Assembly: GCA_946480055.1 (NCBI GenBank)
Contig: CAMLID010000034.1
Coordinates: 1 to 33,193, forward strand
Direction of reading: 5' to 3'
From: an uncultured Lysobacter sp.
Lineage (GTDB): Bacteria > Pseudomonadota > Gammaproteobacteria > Xanthomonadales > Xanthomonadaceae
DNA: 33,193 nt
This document shows, piece by piece, positions 14,702 to 22,593 of this stretch. Numbering within the stretch: position 1 is the stretch's first letter; the number at the start of each line of letters is the position of its first letter. The notes beneath the pieces were generated by a model, which made no database searches, was not told the DNA's origin, and saw only the letters and a program-made list of their open reading frames with translations. A program made the translations under genes and the position numbers.

Positions 14702-15937
14702 TCAGGGCGAGGGCGCTTCCGGCAATTCGACGATGAAGCGCGCGCCGCCGTGGCGGCGGTCCTCGTACCAGAGCTGGCCGCCGAAGTTGGCGACGATCTG
14801 CCGTGCCAGCGACAGGCCCAGGCCGCTGGACAGGCCGTCGTCGACGGCGTCCTCGTGCAGGCGCACGAAGGGTTTGAACAGTTCGCGCTGACGCGCCGCG
14901 GGGATGCCGGGGCCGCGGTCGGCCACGATCAATTGCCAGAACCCCGGCGCGCCCGGACGCGCGGCCAGCAGCAGTTCGCTGCCGGGGGCGTACTTCATGG
15001 CGTTGGTGACCAGGTTTTCGCTGACCTGGCGCAGCACGCGCGGGTCGATCGCGACTTCGGCCGGACCCGGCGGCGGCGCGACTTCGATGCGGATGCCGCG
15101 CGCTTCCAACTGCATTTCGTAGCGATGCACCAGCCATTGCAGGGTCTGGCCCAGGTCGGCGCGTTCGTCGCCGGCGGCTTCGCCGGATCCGCGCTTGCCG
15201 GCGCTGCTGCTTTCCAGGTAATGACGGATGTAGCCCAGGGCGTCGTCGGCGCTCTCGTGGATCATCTGCAGGTAGCGCGGCACGCGCTCGGGCCGGCAGC
15301 CGCCGGTGCGCAGCAGGTCGCTGGCGAACAGCACGCTGGTGAGCGGGTTCTTGAGGTCGTGCGCGACCAGGTTGACCAGCTCCTCGCGCTCGCGCGCCAC
15401 CCGCTCCAGGCGGTCGCGAGCGAGCTTGAGGCCGATGTGGGCGTTGACCCGCGCCAGCAGTTCCTCGGGCAGAAAGGGCTTGGTCACGTAGTCGACCACG
15501 CCGGCGTCGAAGGCGCGCAGCAGCAGATCGCGGTCGTGGGCGGCGGTGACGAACACCACCGGCACCTTCAGCGGCCCGTTCGCGCGCAGCGCGTTCATGA
15601 CGTCGAAGCCGTCCATGCCCGGCATCATCACGTCGAGCAGGATCAGGTCGGGTTCGGATTCGGCGCAGCGGGCCAGCGCCTCGTCGCCGCTGGAGGCCGG
15701 GATCACTTCGTAGCCCTGGCGCTGCAGCAGCATGCCGACCACGCGCAGGTTGGCGGCTTGGTCGTCGACGACCAGGATCCGGCCCATGGAGGTGGCGGCG
15801 ATGGTCATACGTCCGGTATCGCTCCCCAGAGCCTGCGTGGCTTGCGCAAGGTCGGACAAGAGGTGCTCGTCGCGGGCCGGAGCCGGCGTTTCCTGCGGCG
15901 ATTCCGGCCGCGTCTCTGACACGTCTTCGATGCGCAT
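14702..15937 (-). CDS. hybrid response regulator-histidine kinase
   Basis: A 411-residue soluble two-component protein with the receiver first. The receiver spans ~52-168, with the acidic pocket at D58-D59, phospho-acceptor D102 (LILLDVMMPGMDG) and K153 (YVTKPF). A coiled linker leads to the HisKA domain with phospho-donor H193 (LVAHDLKNPLTS). The HATPase_c domain has an N-box (SENLVTNAMKYA), G1 DRGPGIP (~340) and G2 GLGLSLA (~372). There is no membrane or obvious sensor domain, so input presumably comes by phosphorylation from another kinase. The start is uncertain: ATG 15937 is used here, but MTIAATSMGRILVVDD (44 residues later, 15805) also begins a complete receiver. No partner regulator is adjacent. 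Confidence 0.92.
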   Translation of the reverse strand: MRIEDVSETRPESPQETPAPARDEHLLSDLAQATQALGSDTGRMTIAATSMGRILVVDDQAANLRVVGMLLQRQGYEVIPASSGDEALARCAESEPDLILLDVMMPGMDGFDVMNALRANGPLKVPVVFVTAAHDRDLLLRAFDAGVVDYVTKPFLPEELLARVNAHIGLKLARDRLERVAREREELVNLVAHDLKNPLTSVLFASDLLRTGGCRPERVPRYLQMIHESADDALGYIRHYLESSSAGKRGSGEAAGDERADLGQTLQWLVHRYEMQLEARGIRIEVAPPPGPAEVAIDPRVLRQVSENLVTNAMKYAPGSELLLAARPGAPGFWQLIVADRGPGIPAARQRELFKPFVRLHEDAVDDGLSSGLGLSLARQIVANFGGQLWYEDRRHGGARFIVELPEAPSP

Positions 15938-16347
15938 TTCGATGGCAACTTAACAGAATCTTTCGCGCCGGTGCGACGCGTGTCCCGGCACAGTCTGAAC
16001 CATTCACCGGCGTTGGCAATGCGGGCAATCGGGAGGTTTGCGACGAGCGGCCGGCTCCTCCTTGCGGCGTCGCCCGGGCGGCATTCGGCGCCTCCGGATG
16101 TCGGACCGCAGGGCGCAGGCTCGGCAGCTCGGGAAAGTCGCCCGGCCGGAGCGTCGACCAGGTCGACACGTTCCCGCGCGGCCAGGCTGGCCGCCGGCTC
16201 GGCTTCGGCCCGGAGTCGGGCGGATCAGATGTGCCAGTCAGCACACGATGCGATGCCGGTTGCGGTGGCGCGCTCCGGCCACGGCCGGCACCGAATCCCC
16301 GAGCCGCGGCCGCTATCATGGCGGCGCTTCGTCTTCGCGATTCCGCC
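15938..16347. other. 410-base intergenic region before the EamA transporter
   Basis: No gene supported. Contents: a perfect palindrome GTCGACC-A-GGTCGAC at 16153-16167 that could be an operator, and a TATCAT at 16314-16319 that could be the -10 box for the transporter gene. The rest is GC-rich sequence with no coding signal that I can support. Confidence 0.5.
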
Positions 16348-17301
16348 GTGACCCCGACCCACGACCCTGCTGCGCGGCGCCTCGGCCTGAGCCTCGCCGC
16401 GGCCGGCGCGATCCTGTTCTCCGCCAAGGCGATCCTGGCCAAGCTGCAGTACCGCTACGGCATCGACGCGCTGGACGTGATGGCCTTGCGCATGTCGCTG
16501 TCGCTGCCACTGTTCGTCCTGCTCGGCCTGCGCGAGACCGGCCGCGCCCGCGCGCGCGGCGACGGCCTGAGCCGGCGCGACCTCGGCCTGATCGTGGTGC
16601 TGGGCGTGCTCGGCTACTACCTGTCCAGCCTGCTCGATTTCTGGGGCCTGGAGTACGTGCCGGTGTCGCTGGAGCGGCTGATCCTGTTCCTCAATCCGAC
16701 CTTCGTGCTGCTGATGGGCATGTTCGCGTTCGGACGCAAGGTTGCGCGCAAGGAATGGATCGCGATGGCGGTGAGCTACGCCGGCGTGGCCCTGGTGATG
16801 GCCGAGAATCTGCGCGTGGAAGGCGATCACGTGCTGCTGGGCAGCGCGCTCGTGCTGATGGCGGCGTTCTGCTACGCGCTGTACCTGGCGATGTCGGGAC
16901 AGGTGATCAAGCGCGTGGGCTCCTTGCGTCTGGTCGCCTACGCGATGGTGGTGTCGACCGCGGCGACCTTGATCCACTACCTGATCGCGCGCGATCCCGC
17001 GCATCTGCTGCGACTGCCCTGGCAGGTCTACGGCCTGGCCGCGGCCAACGCGCTGTTCTGCACCTTCCTGCCGGTGACCTTCACCATGGCCGCGGTCGCG
17101 CGCCTGGGCGCCGGTACGGCCGCGCAGCTGTCGGTGCTGGGGCCGGTGTCGCTGGTGTTCCTGGGCGGCTGGGTATTGGGCGAGGCGATCACGCCGGTGC
17201 AGATCATCGGCACCGCGGTGGTGCTGGGCGGGGTATTGATCCTGACCCGGCCGGGCGCGAACTCGGTGCCGGTGGCGCCGCCGGTGGCGGAGCGGGAGTG
17301 A
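16348..17301 (+). CDS. EamA-family (DMT) transporter
   Basis: A 317-residue inner-membrane protein of the drug/metabolite transporter superfamily with two EamA repeats. About ten hydrophobic helices can be counted, beginning LGLSLAAAGAILFSAKAI and ending IIGTAVVLGGVLILT. The family signatures appear at the end of each repeat: VSLERLILFLNPTFVLLMG in the first and LGPVSLVFLGGWVLGE in the second. The substrate cannot be told from sequence. The start is uncertain. GTG 16348 is preferred because TATCAT at 16314-16319 looks like a -10 box, which would exclude the in-frame ATG 16318 that overlaps it; ATG 16318 would add 10 residues. The gene stands alone, convergent with rluE. Confidence 0.88.
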   Translation: MTPTHDPAARRLGLSLAAAGAILFSAKAILAKLQYRYGIDALDVMALRMSLSLPLFVLLGLRETGRARARGDGLSRRDLGLIVVLGVLGYYLSSLLDFWGLEYVPVSLERLILFLNPTFVLLMGMFAFGRKVARKEWIAMAVSYAGVALVMAENLRVEGDHVLLGSALVLMAAFCYALYLAMSGQVIKRVGSLRLVAYAMVVSTAATLIHYLIARDPAHLLRLPWQVYGLAAANALFCTFLPVTFTMAAVARLGAGTAAQLSVLGPVSLVFLGGWVLGEAITPVQIIGTAVVLGGVLILTRPGANSVPVAPPVAERE

Positions 17302-17376
17302 AGACGGCGGATCGGTCGCGATAGGCGCGTGCGGTTTCGACGCGCAATTCGATGGTCGCGTCGTCGCCCGATGGTC

Positions 17377-17466
17377 GCGATCGCGGCTTACGCCGCTCCC
17401 ACAGGAGGCTCGAAGCTTACGTCGCATCTGTGGTGCCGCGGTCGCGGCTCGCGCCGCTCCTGCCCC
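17377..17466. repeat. two palindromic repeats after the EamA gene
   Basis: REP-like copies at 17377-17405 and 17438-17466, in the orientation TCGCGGCTTACGCCGCTC. They lie between convergent genes, where such elements often stabilise 3' ends or end transcription; this role is inferred. Confidence 0.7.
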
Positions 17467-17483
17467 AAGGCAAAGCGGGCATC

Positions 17484-17538
17484 CTGTGGGAGCGGCGTCC
17501 CACATGGATTTCCTTCGGTCATAAGCCGCGATCGCGCC
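17484..17538. repeat. palindromic repeat interrupted by a 24-base insert
   Basis: CTGTGGGAGCGGCG (17484-17497) and TAAGCCGCGATCGCG (17522-17536) are the two halves of the usual repeat, normally contiguous. Between them are 24 bases containing TGGATTTCCTTCGGTCA (17505-17521). That core matches 15 of 17 bases of the insert in the unrelated hairpin element at 12668-12684. Confidence 0.7.
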
Positions 17539-17567
17539 AACGCGAACCACGACGAACCTTCACCGCG

Positions 17568-18101
17568 CTAGACCGCCCGCCATTCCCCCGGCGCCAAACC
17601 ATCGACGCGGTGCTCGCCGATCGCGACACGCACCAGCCGCAGCGTAGGCAGACCGACCGCGGCGGTCATACGCCGCACCTGGCGGTTGCGGCCTTCGCCT
17701 ATGCTCAGTTCCAGCCAGGCATCCGGCACGGTCTTGCGAAAACGCACCGGTGGATCGCGCGGCCACAGCGCCGGCGCCCCGATGCGCGTCGCCTGAGCCG
17801 GACGAGTGCGGCCGTCGTTGAGCTCGACGCCCTCGCGCAAGGCGCGCAGTTGTTCCTCGGACGGGTCGCCTTCGACCTGCACCCAGTAGGTCTTGCTCTG
17901 CTTGTGGCGCGGATCGGTGAGCCGATGCGCCAGGCCGCCGTCGTCGGTGAGCAGCAGCAGGCCTTCGCTGTCGTGATCGAGCCGGCCGGCGGCGTACACG
18001 TCCGGCGGCAGCCCGAAGCCGGCCAGGGTCGGCCGCGGCGGCTGGCTGCGGTCGGTGAACTGGCAGAGCACACCGTAGGGTTTGTTGAAGGCGATCAGCA
18101 T
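17568..18101 (-). CDS. rluE: RluE-type 23S rRNA pseudouridine synthase
   Basis: A 177-residue RsuA/RluB/E/F-family pseudouridine synthase that isomerises a uridine in rRNA; E. coli RluE acts on U2457 of 23S rRNA. The catalytic aspartate is D42 in GRLDHDSEGLLLLT. Other family motifs: FNKPYGVLCQF at the start, KTYWVQVEG, and the C-terminal EGRNRQVRRM. No S4 RNA-binding domain precedes the catalytic domain, as in RluE and unlike RsuA or RluB. It is shorter than E. coli RluE, mainly at the N-terminus. The ATG at 18101 starts right at the conserved N-terminal strand. Assignment to RluE rather than another S4-less member is likely but not certain. Confidence 0.85.
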   Translation of the reverse strand: MLIAFNKPYGVLCQFTDRSQPPRPTLAGFGLPPDVYAAGRLDHDSEGLLLLTDDGGLAHRLTDPRHKQSKTYWVQVEGDPSEEQLRALREGVELNDGRTRPAQATRIGAPALWPRDPPVRFRKTVPDAWLELSIGEGRNRQVRRMTAAVGLPTLRLVRVAIGEHRVDGLAPGEWRAV

Positions 18102-18206
18102 GCGCGCATGATCGCCGAGGCGTGCCGTGCCGCCAAACGCCTGTCGTTTCAGGCGTCGGCGGCCAGCGCCCGGTCCGAGTCTAGCGGCGCGGGATCGGCT
18201 CCGGCT

Positions 18207-19583
18207 TCATTGCGTCCACTCGCTCACTCGCACCTGATAGCCGAAACGCGCGTTCGCGCGATCCATATCGCGCGGGTCGGTACCGACCACGCGCAGAATG
18301 TGGGGACCGTCGAGGTTGGGCTGGTAGATCAGCATGGCGTTGCCGTGCGCGCCGCCATCGGAATCCTGGCGCGGCGAGGTGTCGCCGACCAGCGGGCCGC
18401 GCTGGAACAACTGCAGGGCCGGGTCGGCATCCGGGCTGGCGACTTCGATCAGATAGCGCTTGCCTTTGACCAAGGGCCCGATGCGCACGTCCTGGAACAG
18501 GGTCGAATACAGACCCGAAGGCGAGTAGGCGCCCTTGAGCGGTTCGGCCAGCAGCAGCGCACCTTGGTAGGTATGCCCGATCTCGACCTGCGGCAAGCTC
18601 ACCGGCGGCAGGGCCTGGTTGCGCTCCGGCGCGGCGGCGGCTTCCGTATCGCTCGTGGCTTGCGCCGTAGCGGCGCCGCGCCGTCGCACCTGCAGGCTGT
18701 AGGGGATGGACACGGCCGCGGTGCAATCGTCGACATCCACAGTGAGCGTGTAGGCGCCGCCCTGGTCGGCCTTGAACACCAACGACAGTTGCTCCTTGTC
18801 TCTGGGCAGCAGGCTGTTGTTGCTGTTGAGACCGGCATGGAAATACGCACCTACCGGACCGTGCACCGACATCGACACTTCGGCTTGAGTCTTCAGCGGT
18901 TTGCCGGCGAGTCGTGCGCGTTGGAACGCGTTCTCCGGGAAGTCGCCCTGGATCATCACCAGGTCGCCGCGGCGCACCCAGGGCAGCACGAACTGGCGCC
19001 GGCGCATCAGCGCCCGCTGCCCGGCTTGCAGGTCTTCGGACGCGCAGACGCTGGCGCCGATCTTGTTTTCGCGCTGCATCGGCTCTTCGGCTTCCGCCTT
19101 GGCCTCGGCCAGGCTTTCTTCATCCGAAGCCGAATCCACGGCGTGCTGCAGCGCTTCCTCCACCGAAGACGGCAGCACGTCCGGGGGCAGATCGTCCAAA
19201 CCCAGACGGCCCTGGTAGCGGATGTCCGGCTGCAATGCGAACGGCGGCGTCGCGGTCGGCAGGTTGCGGTACGGACCGGGCAACACGTCGAGCTTGCTGG
19301 TGTCTTCGGGGACGGCCGTGGCGCCGCTCGCCTCGGGTTCCGAACCGGTCGCGGTCGCAACCGCAACGCTGACCTCGGCCTGCGCGTCGGCCTGCGCGTC
19401 GGCGGTCAGCTCGGGCGCGGCGACTTCGGTCGCCTGCTTGCCCAGTACGGCGTCGCGCAGCCCGCTCCAGTACGCGGTGTTGCGCAGGTTGGGCGCCAGT
19501 GCCAGCAAGGCGACGGCGACACCCAGTATCAGTGCGGCGATCAGGCCCGCAAACATCAGTCGCACGGTGGTACGTCCAGCCAT
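18207..19583 (-). CDS. membrane-anchored exported protein of unknown function, 458 aa
   Basis: Not a family I recognise. Residues ~9-30 (LMFAGLIAALILGVAVALLAL) are a signal anchor, placing the rest in the periplasm. An Ala/Glu-rich low-complexity linker (~50-95 and ~140-170) precedes a region with SVCASEDLQAGQRALMRRR and a LPWVRRGDLVMIQGDF strand. Two cysteines (SVC and DDC) could pair. Several beta-rich segments follow, including one ending with GPHILRVVGTDPRDMDRANA, which resembles the pre-peptidase C-terminal (PPC) type of beta-sandwich. The gene lies 105 bases upstream of rluE on the same strand. The coding frame is long with family-like codon use, so the gene itself is secure. Confidence 0.8.
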   Translation of the reverse strand: MAGRTTVRLMFAGLIAALILGVAVALLALAPNLRNTAYWSGLRDAVLGKQATEVAAPELTADAQADAQAEVSVAVATATGSEPEASGATAVPEDTSKLDVLPGPYRNLPTATPPFALQPDIRYQGRLGLDDLPPDVLPSSVEEALQHAVDSASDEESLAEAKAEAEEPMQRENKIGASVCASEDLQAGQRALMRRRQFVLPWVRRGDLVMIQGDFPENAFQRARLAGKPLKTQAEVSMSVHGPVGAYFHAGLNSNNSLLPRDKEQLSLVFKADQGGAYTLTVDVDDCTAAVSIPYSLQVRRRGAATAQATSDTEAAAAPERNQALPPVSLPQVEIGHTYQGALLLAEPLKGAYSPSGLYSTLFQDVRIGPLVKGKRYLIEVASPDADPALQLFQRGPLVGDTSPRQDSDGGAHGNAMLIYQPNLDGPHILRVVGTDPRDMDRANARFGYQVRVSEWTQ

Positions 19584-19849
19584 CCAGCCATCCCCCTAGT
19601 CCATTGCGCGCCACTGTACTTCAAGGCGATTGCGTCGCAATGCCGGTTGCAGGCGGCGCTTTAGCCATCGTTGCGCGATGGGCGCAGGGCTTGCCGCATC
19701 GATCGCACACCGCGTGCGCGCGCGAAAGCCGCGCAGTGCGGAGGCTGCGCGGTCAGGTCATAAGAGCAACGACGGGATCGCCGATCCCGCCACACGATCT
19801 GCGCTCACGCGCCTGCAGCATCGCTGCAAGCGCGAGGGCGGCGTGGGCC

Positions 19850-20713
19850 TCAGCCCGGCTTCTTGAACCGCAGCGTCATCCGGTCGCTTTCGCCGATCGC
19901 CTTGTACTTGGCGTCGTCCTTGGCGTCGTGGTTGTTGCTGGGCGGCAGGGTCCACACGCCGTTGGGATAGTCGGCGGTGTCCTTGGGATTGGCGTTGACC
20001 TCGCTCTTTTCGTCGAGCACGAAGCCGGCGCCCTGCGCCAGTTCGATCACCAGCGCCTCGGTGAGGTAACCGGACTTCTTCATCGTTTCCAGATCGGTGC
20101 CGGGCTTGGCGCGGTGATCGACCACGCCGAGCGTGCCGCCGGGCTTGAGCGCATCGAAGAACGCCTTGAAGTAGGCCGCAGCGGTGCCTTCCTCGACCCA
20201 GTTGTGGGCGTTGCGGAAGGTCAGCACGACGTCGGCGGCGCCGGCCGGGCCGAAGTTCGGGGCCTTGGGGTCGAACACGCGCACGTCCGGCTTGCCGTAG
20301 ATCGCGGCGTTGTCGGCGAAGCGCGCGCGCAACGAGGTGTTGAGGCCGTAGCGGTACTTGGGCTGGCCCGGAATCGCGTCGTCCCACACCGCGGCGACGT
20401 AGTGGCCGTCGTCCTTGAGGTAGGGCGCGAGCACTTCGCTGTACCAGCCGCCGCCGGGGGTGATCTCGATGACGGTCTGGTTCGGCTTGACGCCGAAGAA
20501 GCTCAGGGTCTGGGCCGGGTGGCGGTAGATGTCGCGGGCGCGGTTCTTTTCGCTGCGCCAGTCGCCGGCGAGCACACGGTCGAAGCTGGCGGTCTCCGCG
20601 GCCGCGGTCTTGGCGGCGGGCGGCTGCTTGGCTTCGACCGTCATGGCGCAAAGGCCGAGCGTGGCGGCGATCGTGGCGACCAGCAAGGAACGGTGCAGGG
20701 TAGGGGCGGTCAT
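19850..20713 (-). CDS. exported class I SAM-dependent methyltransferase (COG4798-like)
   Basis: A 287-residue methyltransferase fold with a signal peptide. The first ~28 residues have a basic start (LHR), a hydrophobic core (SLLVATIAATLGLCAM) and a VEAK cleavage region. The catalytic part begins SFDRVLAGDWRSEKNRARD, a COG4798 hallmark, and motif I is VIEITPGGGWYSEVLAPYL. ADVVLTFRNAHNW and LKPGGTLGVVDHRA complete the Rossmann core. I chose ATG 20713 because it places the signal peptide at the N-terminus; ATG 20743 adds ten residues. An exported SAM-dependent enzyme is odd, since the periplasm is not known to hold SAM. Substrate unknown; it may bind a different ligand. Confidence 0.87.
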   Translation of the reverse strand: MTAPTLHRSLLVATIAATLGLCAMTVEAKQPPAAKTAAAETASFDRVLAGDWRSEKNRARDIYRHPAQTLSFFGVKPNQTVIEITPGGGWYSEVLAPYLKDDGHYVAAVWDDAIPGQPKYRYGLNTSLRARFADNAAIYGKPDVRVFDPKAPNFGPAGAADVVLTFRNAHNWVEEGTAAAYFKAFFDALKPGGTLGVVDHRAKPGTDLETMKKSGYLTEALVIELAQGAGFVLDEKSEVNANPKDTADYPNGVWTLPPSNNHDAKDDAKYKAIGESDRMTLRFKKPG

Positions 20714-20824
20714 GCGTCGGCCTCGGGGCGGTGGGGTGATCAATCTACCCCAGCGCGTGCCTGCGCCCAGTGCCGGAGGTCCGGGATCGGCACCTTTGTG
20801 AAGCGCACTCGGGGAGCGCGCGCC

Positions 20825-21772
20825 TCAGGTCTGCGAGTGCTTGCGGACCTTGCGGGTGTAGGCCTCGTCGCTGGGCAGGGTCGCTTCCATGCGCGCCACG
20901 TAGGCCTGGGCCTGCTCGTGCACCCAGCCGCGAAACGCGAGCAGGCCGGCGTGGTCGGCCGAACGTTGCGGGTACACCAGGTAGTGGGCGTAGTCGGTGC
21001 GCAGGCGTTCGGGGCGCAGCGACACCAGCTGGCCGTTCTCGATCAGCAAGCGGGTGCGCGCCATGCGCGCCAGCGCCACGCCCATGCCTTCGACCGCGGC
21101 CCGGTGCATGGTTTCGGAATCGTCGAAGTGGGCGACGTAGCGGGCCGGCTCGCGCCCGCCGTAGTGCTCGAACCAGTCGCGCCAGTGATCGGCCGGATCG
21201 CCGAGCAACGGCCAGCGCTGCAAGTCCTCCAGCGCCGGCAGTCCGCCCATGCGCTCGATCAGCTTGGGGCTGGCGACCGGGGTCAGGGTTTCGTCGAACA
21301 GGTGCTCGATCACCACCCCCGGCCAGCCGCCGTAGCCGCCGCGCAGCGCGGCGTCGACGTTGGTCTCGCGCTCGAAGTCGACCAGGCGGGTGCTGGATTG
21401 CAGGTTGAGTTCCAACTGCGGGTGCAGGGCCAGGAAATCGCCGAGCCGCGGTACCAGCCAGGCCGAGGCCATCGAGGCCATCAGGCTCAGGGTGAGCACG
21501 TCGTCGCGGCAGGGCCCGTAGGGACGCAGCGCATCGTCCAAGGCGGTCAGATGCGGCGCGATGCGGTTCATCAGGCGCTCGCCGTCGGCGGTCAGCTTGA
21601 CCCCGCGCGGCCCGCGGTCGAACAGGCGCCGGCCCAGGCGCTCCTCGAGCGCACGGATCTGGTGGCTCAGCGCACTCACGGTGAGGTGCATGGACTCCGC
21701 GGCGCGGGTCAGATTGCCGCTGCGGGCGGCGGCGGCGAAGCCCAGCAGGGCATGCAGAGGAGGGCGGCTCAT
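20825..21772 (-). CDS. LysR-family transcriptional regulator
   Basis: A 315-residue LysR-type regulator. The N-terminal helix-turn-helix (~5-64) reads LLGFAAAARSGNLTRAAESM then LSHQIRALEERLGRRLF, resembling the GcvA/AmpR branch. The remaining ~220 residues form the substrate-binding domain (LTLSLMASMASAWLVPRLGDF, DAALRGGYGGWPGV, EGMGVALARMART). The ligand is unknown. The gene is divergent from the 60-residue Cys-tailed peptide gene with 127 bases between the starts; two inverted repeats there fit LysR binding sites. This is the classic arrangement for a LysR protein regulating its divergent neighbour. The start is ATG 21772, one base from the first inverted repeat region. Confidence 0.93.
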   Translation of the reverse strand: MSRPPLHALLGFAAAARSGNLTRAAESMHLTVSALSHQIRALEERLGRRLFDRGPRGVKLTADGERLMNRIAPHLTALDDALRPYGPCRDDVLTLSLMASMASAWLVPRLGDFLALHPQLELNLQSSTRLVDFERETNVDAALRGGYGGWPGVVIEHLFDETLTPVASPKLIERMGGLPALEDLQRWPLLGDPADHWRDWFEHYGGREPARYVAHFDDSETMHRAAVEGMGVALARMARTRLLIENGQLVSLRPERLRTDYAHYLVYPQRSADHAGLLAFRGWVHEQAQAYVARMEATLPSDEAYTRKVRKHSQT

Positions 21773-21773
21773 A

Positions 21774-21853
21774 TTGAATATTGTTCAAGTCTGGCTTGCA
21801 GAAATGTCGCTTTTTCAACGCTAAGACCAAGAGTAACTTGCGTCCTACTCAAG
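21774..21853. promoter_or_regulatory. two inverted repeats, candidate LysR operators
   Basis: TTGAA-TATTG-TTCAA (21774-21788) and CTTG-N9-CAAG (21837-21840 with 21850-21853) lie between the divergent LysR gene and the small peptide gene. Both have the interrupted dyad form expected of LysR sites (T-N11-A within). The region is much more AT-rich than its surroundings, as expected for overlapping divergent promoters. Confidence 0.55.
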
Positions 21854-21899
21854 AAGCCAGTCCATTCCGGACCGGCGCTGGAATCTAGCGGAGCAAGCC

Positions 21900-22082
21900 A
21901 TGAGCATCTACACCGACCTGCTGTTCATGCAGGGCTACCTGACCGACGACCGTTTCTACGGCCGATCCGAGCCGGCCCCGGCGAAGGACGCCAAGAAGGT
22001 CGCCCCCAAGCCGATCCTGGCCGCCGACACCCGCGCCGCCGCCGCCTGCTGCACCCAGGGCGCCGTCGCCGGCTGCAGCTGA
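21900..22082 (+). CDS. 60-aa peptide with Cys-rich C-terminus, divergent from LysR
   Basis: A small protein of unrecognised family but convincing as a gene: GGAG at 21890-21893 is six bases before ATG 21900, a LysR gene with candidate operators is divergent, and a strong terminator follows. The N-terminal half begins MSIYTDLLFMQGYLTDDRF and looks like a folded or recognition segment. A Lys/Pro/Ala-rich middle (PAPAKDAKKVAPKP) leads to a C-terminus ACCTQGAVAGCS with three cysteines. A leader-like front with a short Cys/Ser/Thr core at the end recalls ribosomally made, modified peptides or metal-binding peptides, but no maturation enzyme is adjacent. There is no signal peptide. Function not assigned. 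Confidence 0.75.
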   Translation: MSIYTDLLFMQGYLTDDRFYGRSEPAPAKDAKKVAPKPILAADTRAAAACCTQGAVAGCS

Positions 22083-22114
22083 TGGCAGCAGCAGTCCGTA
22101 GCGTCCTTCCCTGA

Positions 22115-22142
22115 AGGCCCGGTCAGTCCGGGCCTTCTTTTT
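22115..22142 (+). terminator. intrinsic terminator after the Cys-tailed peptide gene
   Basis: AAGGCCCGG (22115-22123), loop TCAGT, CCGGGCCTT (22129-22137), then CTTTT. A perfect 9-bp GC-rich stem with a short T-run, 32 bases after the stop at 22082. It separates the peptide gene from the toxin-antitoxin promoter. Confidence 0.85.
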
Positions 22143-22164
22143 GCCTGGCGAGGACAGCCAGGCA

Positions 22165-22192
22165 TTGATTGTGCAAAATATGGGCGTACTAT
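22165..22192 (+). promoter_or_regulatory. candidate promoter of the toxin-antitoxin operon
   Basis: TTGATT (22165-22170), 16 bases, TACTAT (22187-22192). It lies just after the terminator of the previous gene and ~30 bases ahead of GTG 22222, leaving room for the Shine-Dalgarno TGGAG at 22209-22213. Xre antitoxins usually repress their own promoter, so an operator should overlap here. Confidence 0.5.
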
Positions 22193-22221
22193 GGTCTCCG
22201 TCCCGACCTGGAGCGCCGCCC

Positions 22222-22593
22222 GTGTCCGCCGCCGCCTTCGACACCTTCCTGGAAACCCTGCGCGAGCCCTCGCGCCCGACCTTGTCGCCGGTGCGCATGG
22301 CCCAGGCCCTGCACATGGGCGTGAGCGAGATTGCCGGGCTCGCCCGCGTGCACCGCAATACGGTCACCGGCAACCCGGAATCGGCGCAGCTGCAGGGCGC
22401 CTTGCGCGACATCGTCAAAGTGCTGGCCGCCGCCTACCGGGTCAACGACGACCGCGAACGCACCTTGTTCTGGTTCATCAACCACCCGATCGCCGAGTTC
22501 GGCTATCTGACCGCGGCCGACCTGGTCCGCGACGGCAAATCCGAGGCCGTGATCCGCTACCTGGCGACGCTGGAAGGCGGCGCGAGCGGATGA
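22222..22593 (+). CDS. Xre/MbcA/ParS-type antitoxin
   Basis: A 123-residue antitoxin with an Xre-type helix-turn-helix (LSPVRMAQALHMGVSEIAGL, then ARVHRNTV) and the C-terminal MbcA/ParS/Xre toxin-binding region (LFWFINHPIAEFGYLTAAD, LVRDGKSEAVIRYL). It neutralises the RES toxin and represses the operon. I chose GTG 22222 because TGGAG (22209-22213) is eight bases upstream; in-frame starts at TTG 22141 or ATG 22180 would lie within or before the predicted promoter. The stop overlaps the toxin start (ATGA), giving translational coupling so antitoxin is made first. Confident as to family. Confidence 0.9.
   Translation: MSAAAFDTFLETLREPSRPTLSPVRMAQALHMGVSEIAGLARVHRNTVTGNPESAQLQGALRDIVKVLAAAYRVNDDRERTLFWFINHPIAEFGYLTAADLVRDGKSEAVIRYLATLEGGASG

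Noticed and set aside
17352..19664. 770-codon plus-strand frame over the rluE and exported-protein genes
   Set aside because: It runs through REP-like repeats and antisense to rluE; composition is His/Gln/Arg-rich and shadow-like.
21900..22082. Definite RiPP precursor
   Set aside because: The Cys-rich tail is suggestive, but no cyclase, dehydratase, radical SAM enzyme or exporter lies within the window near it, so the claim is kept as a question only.
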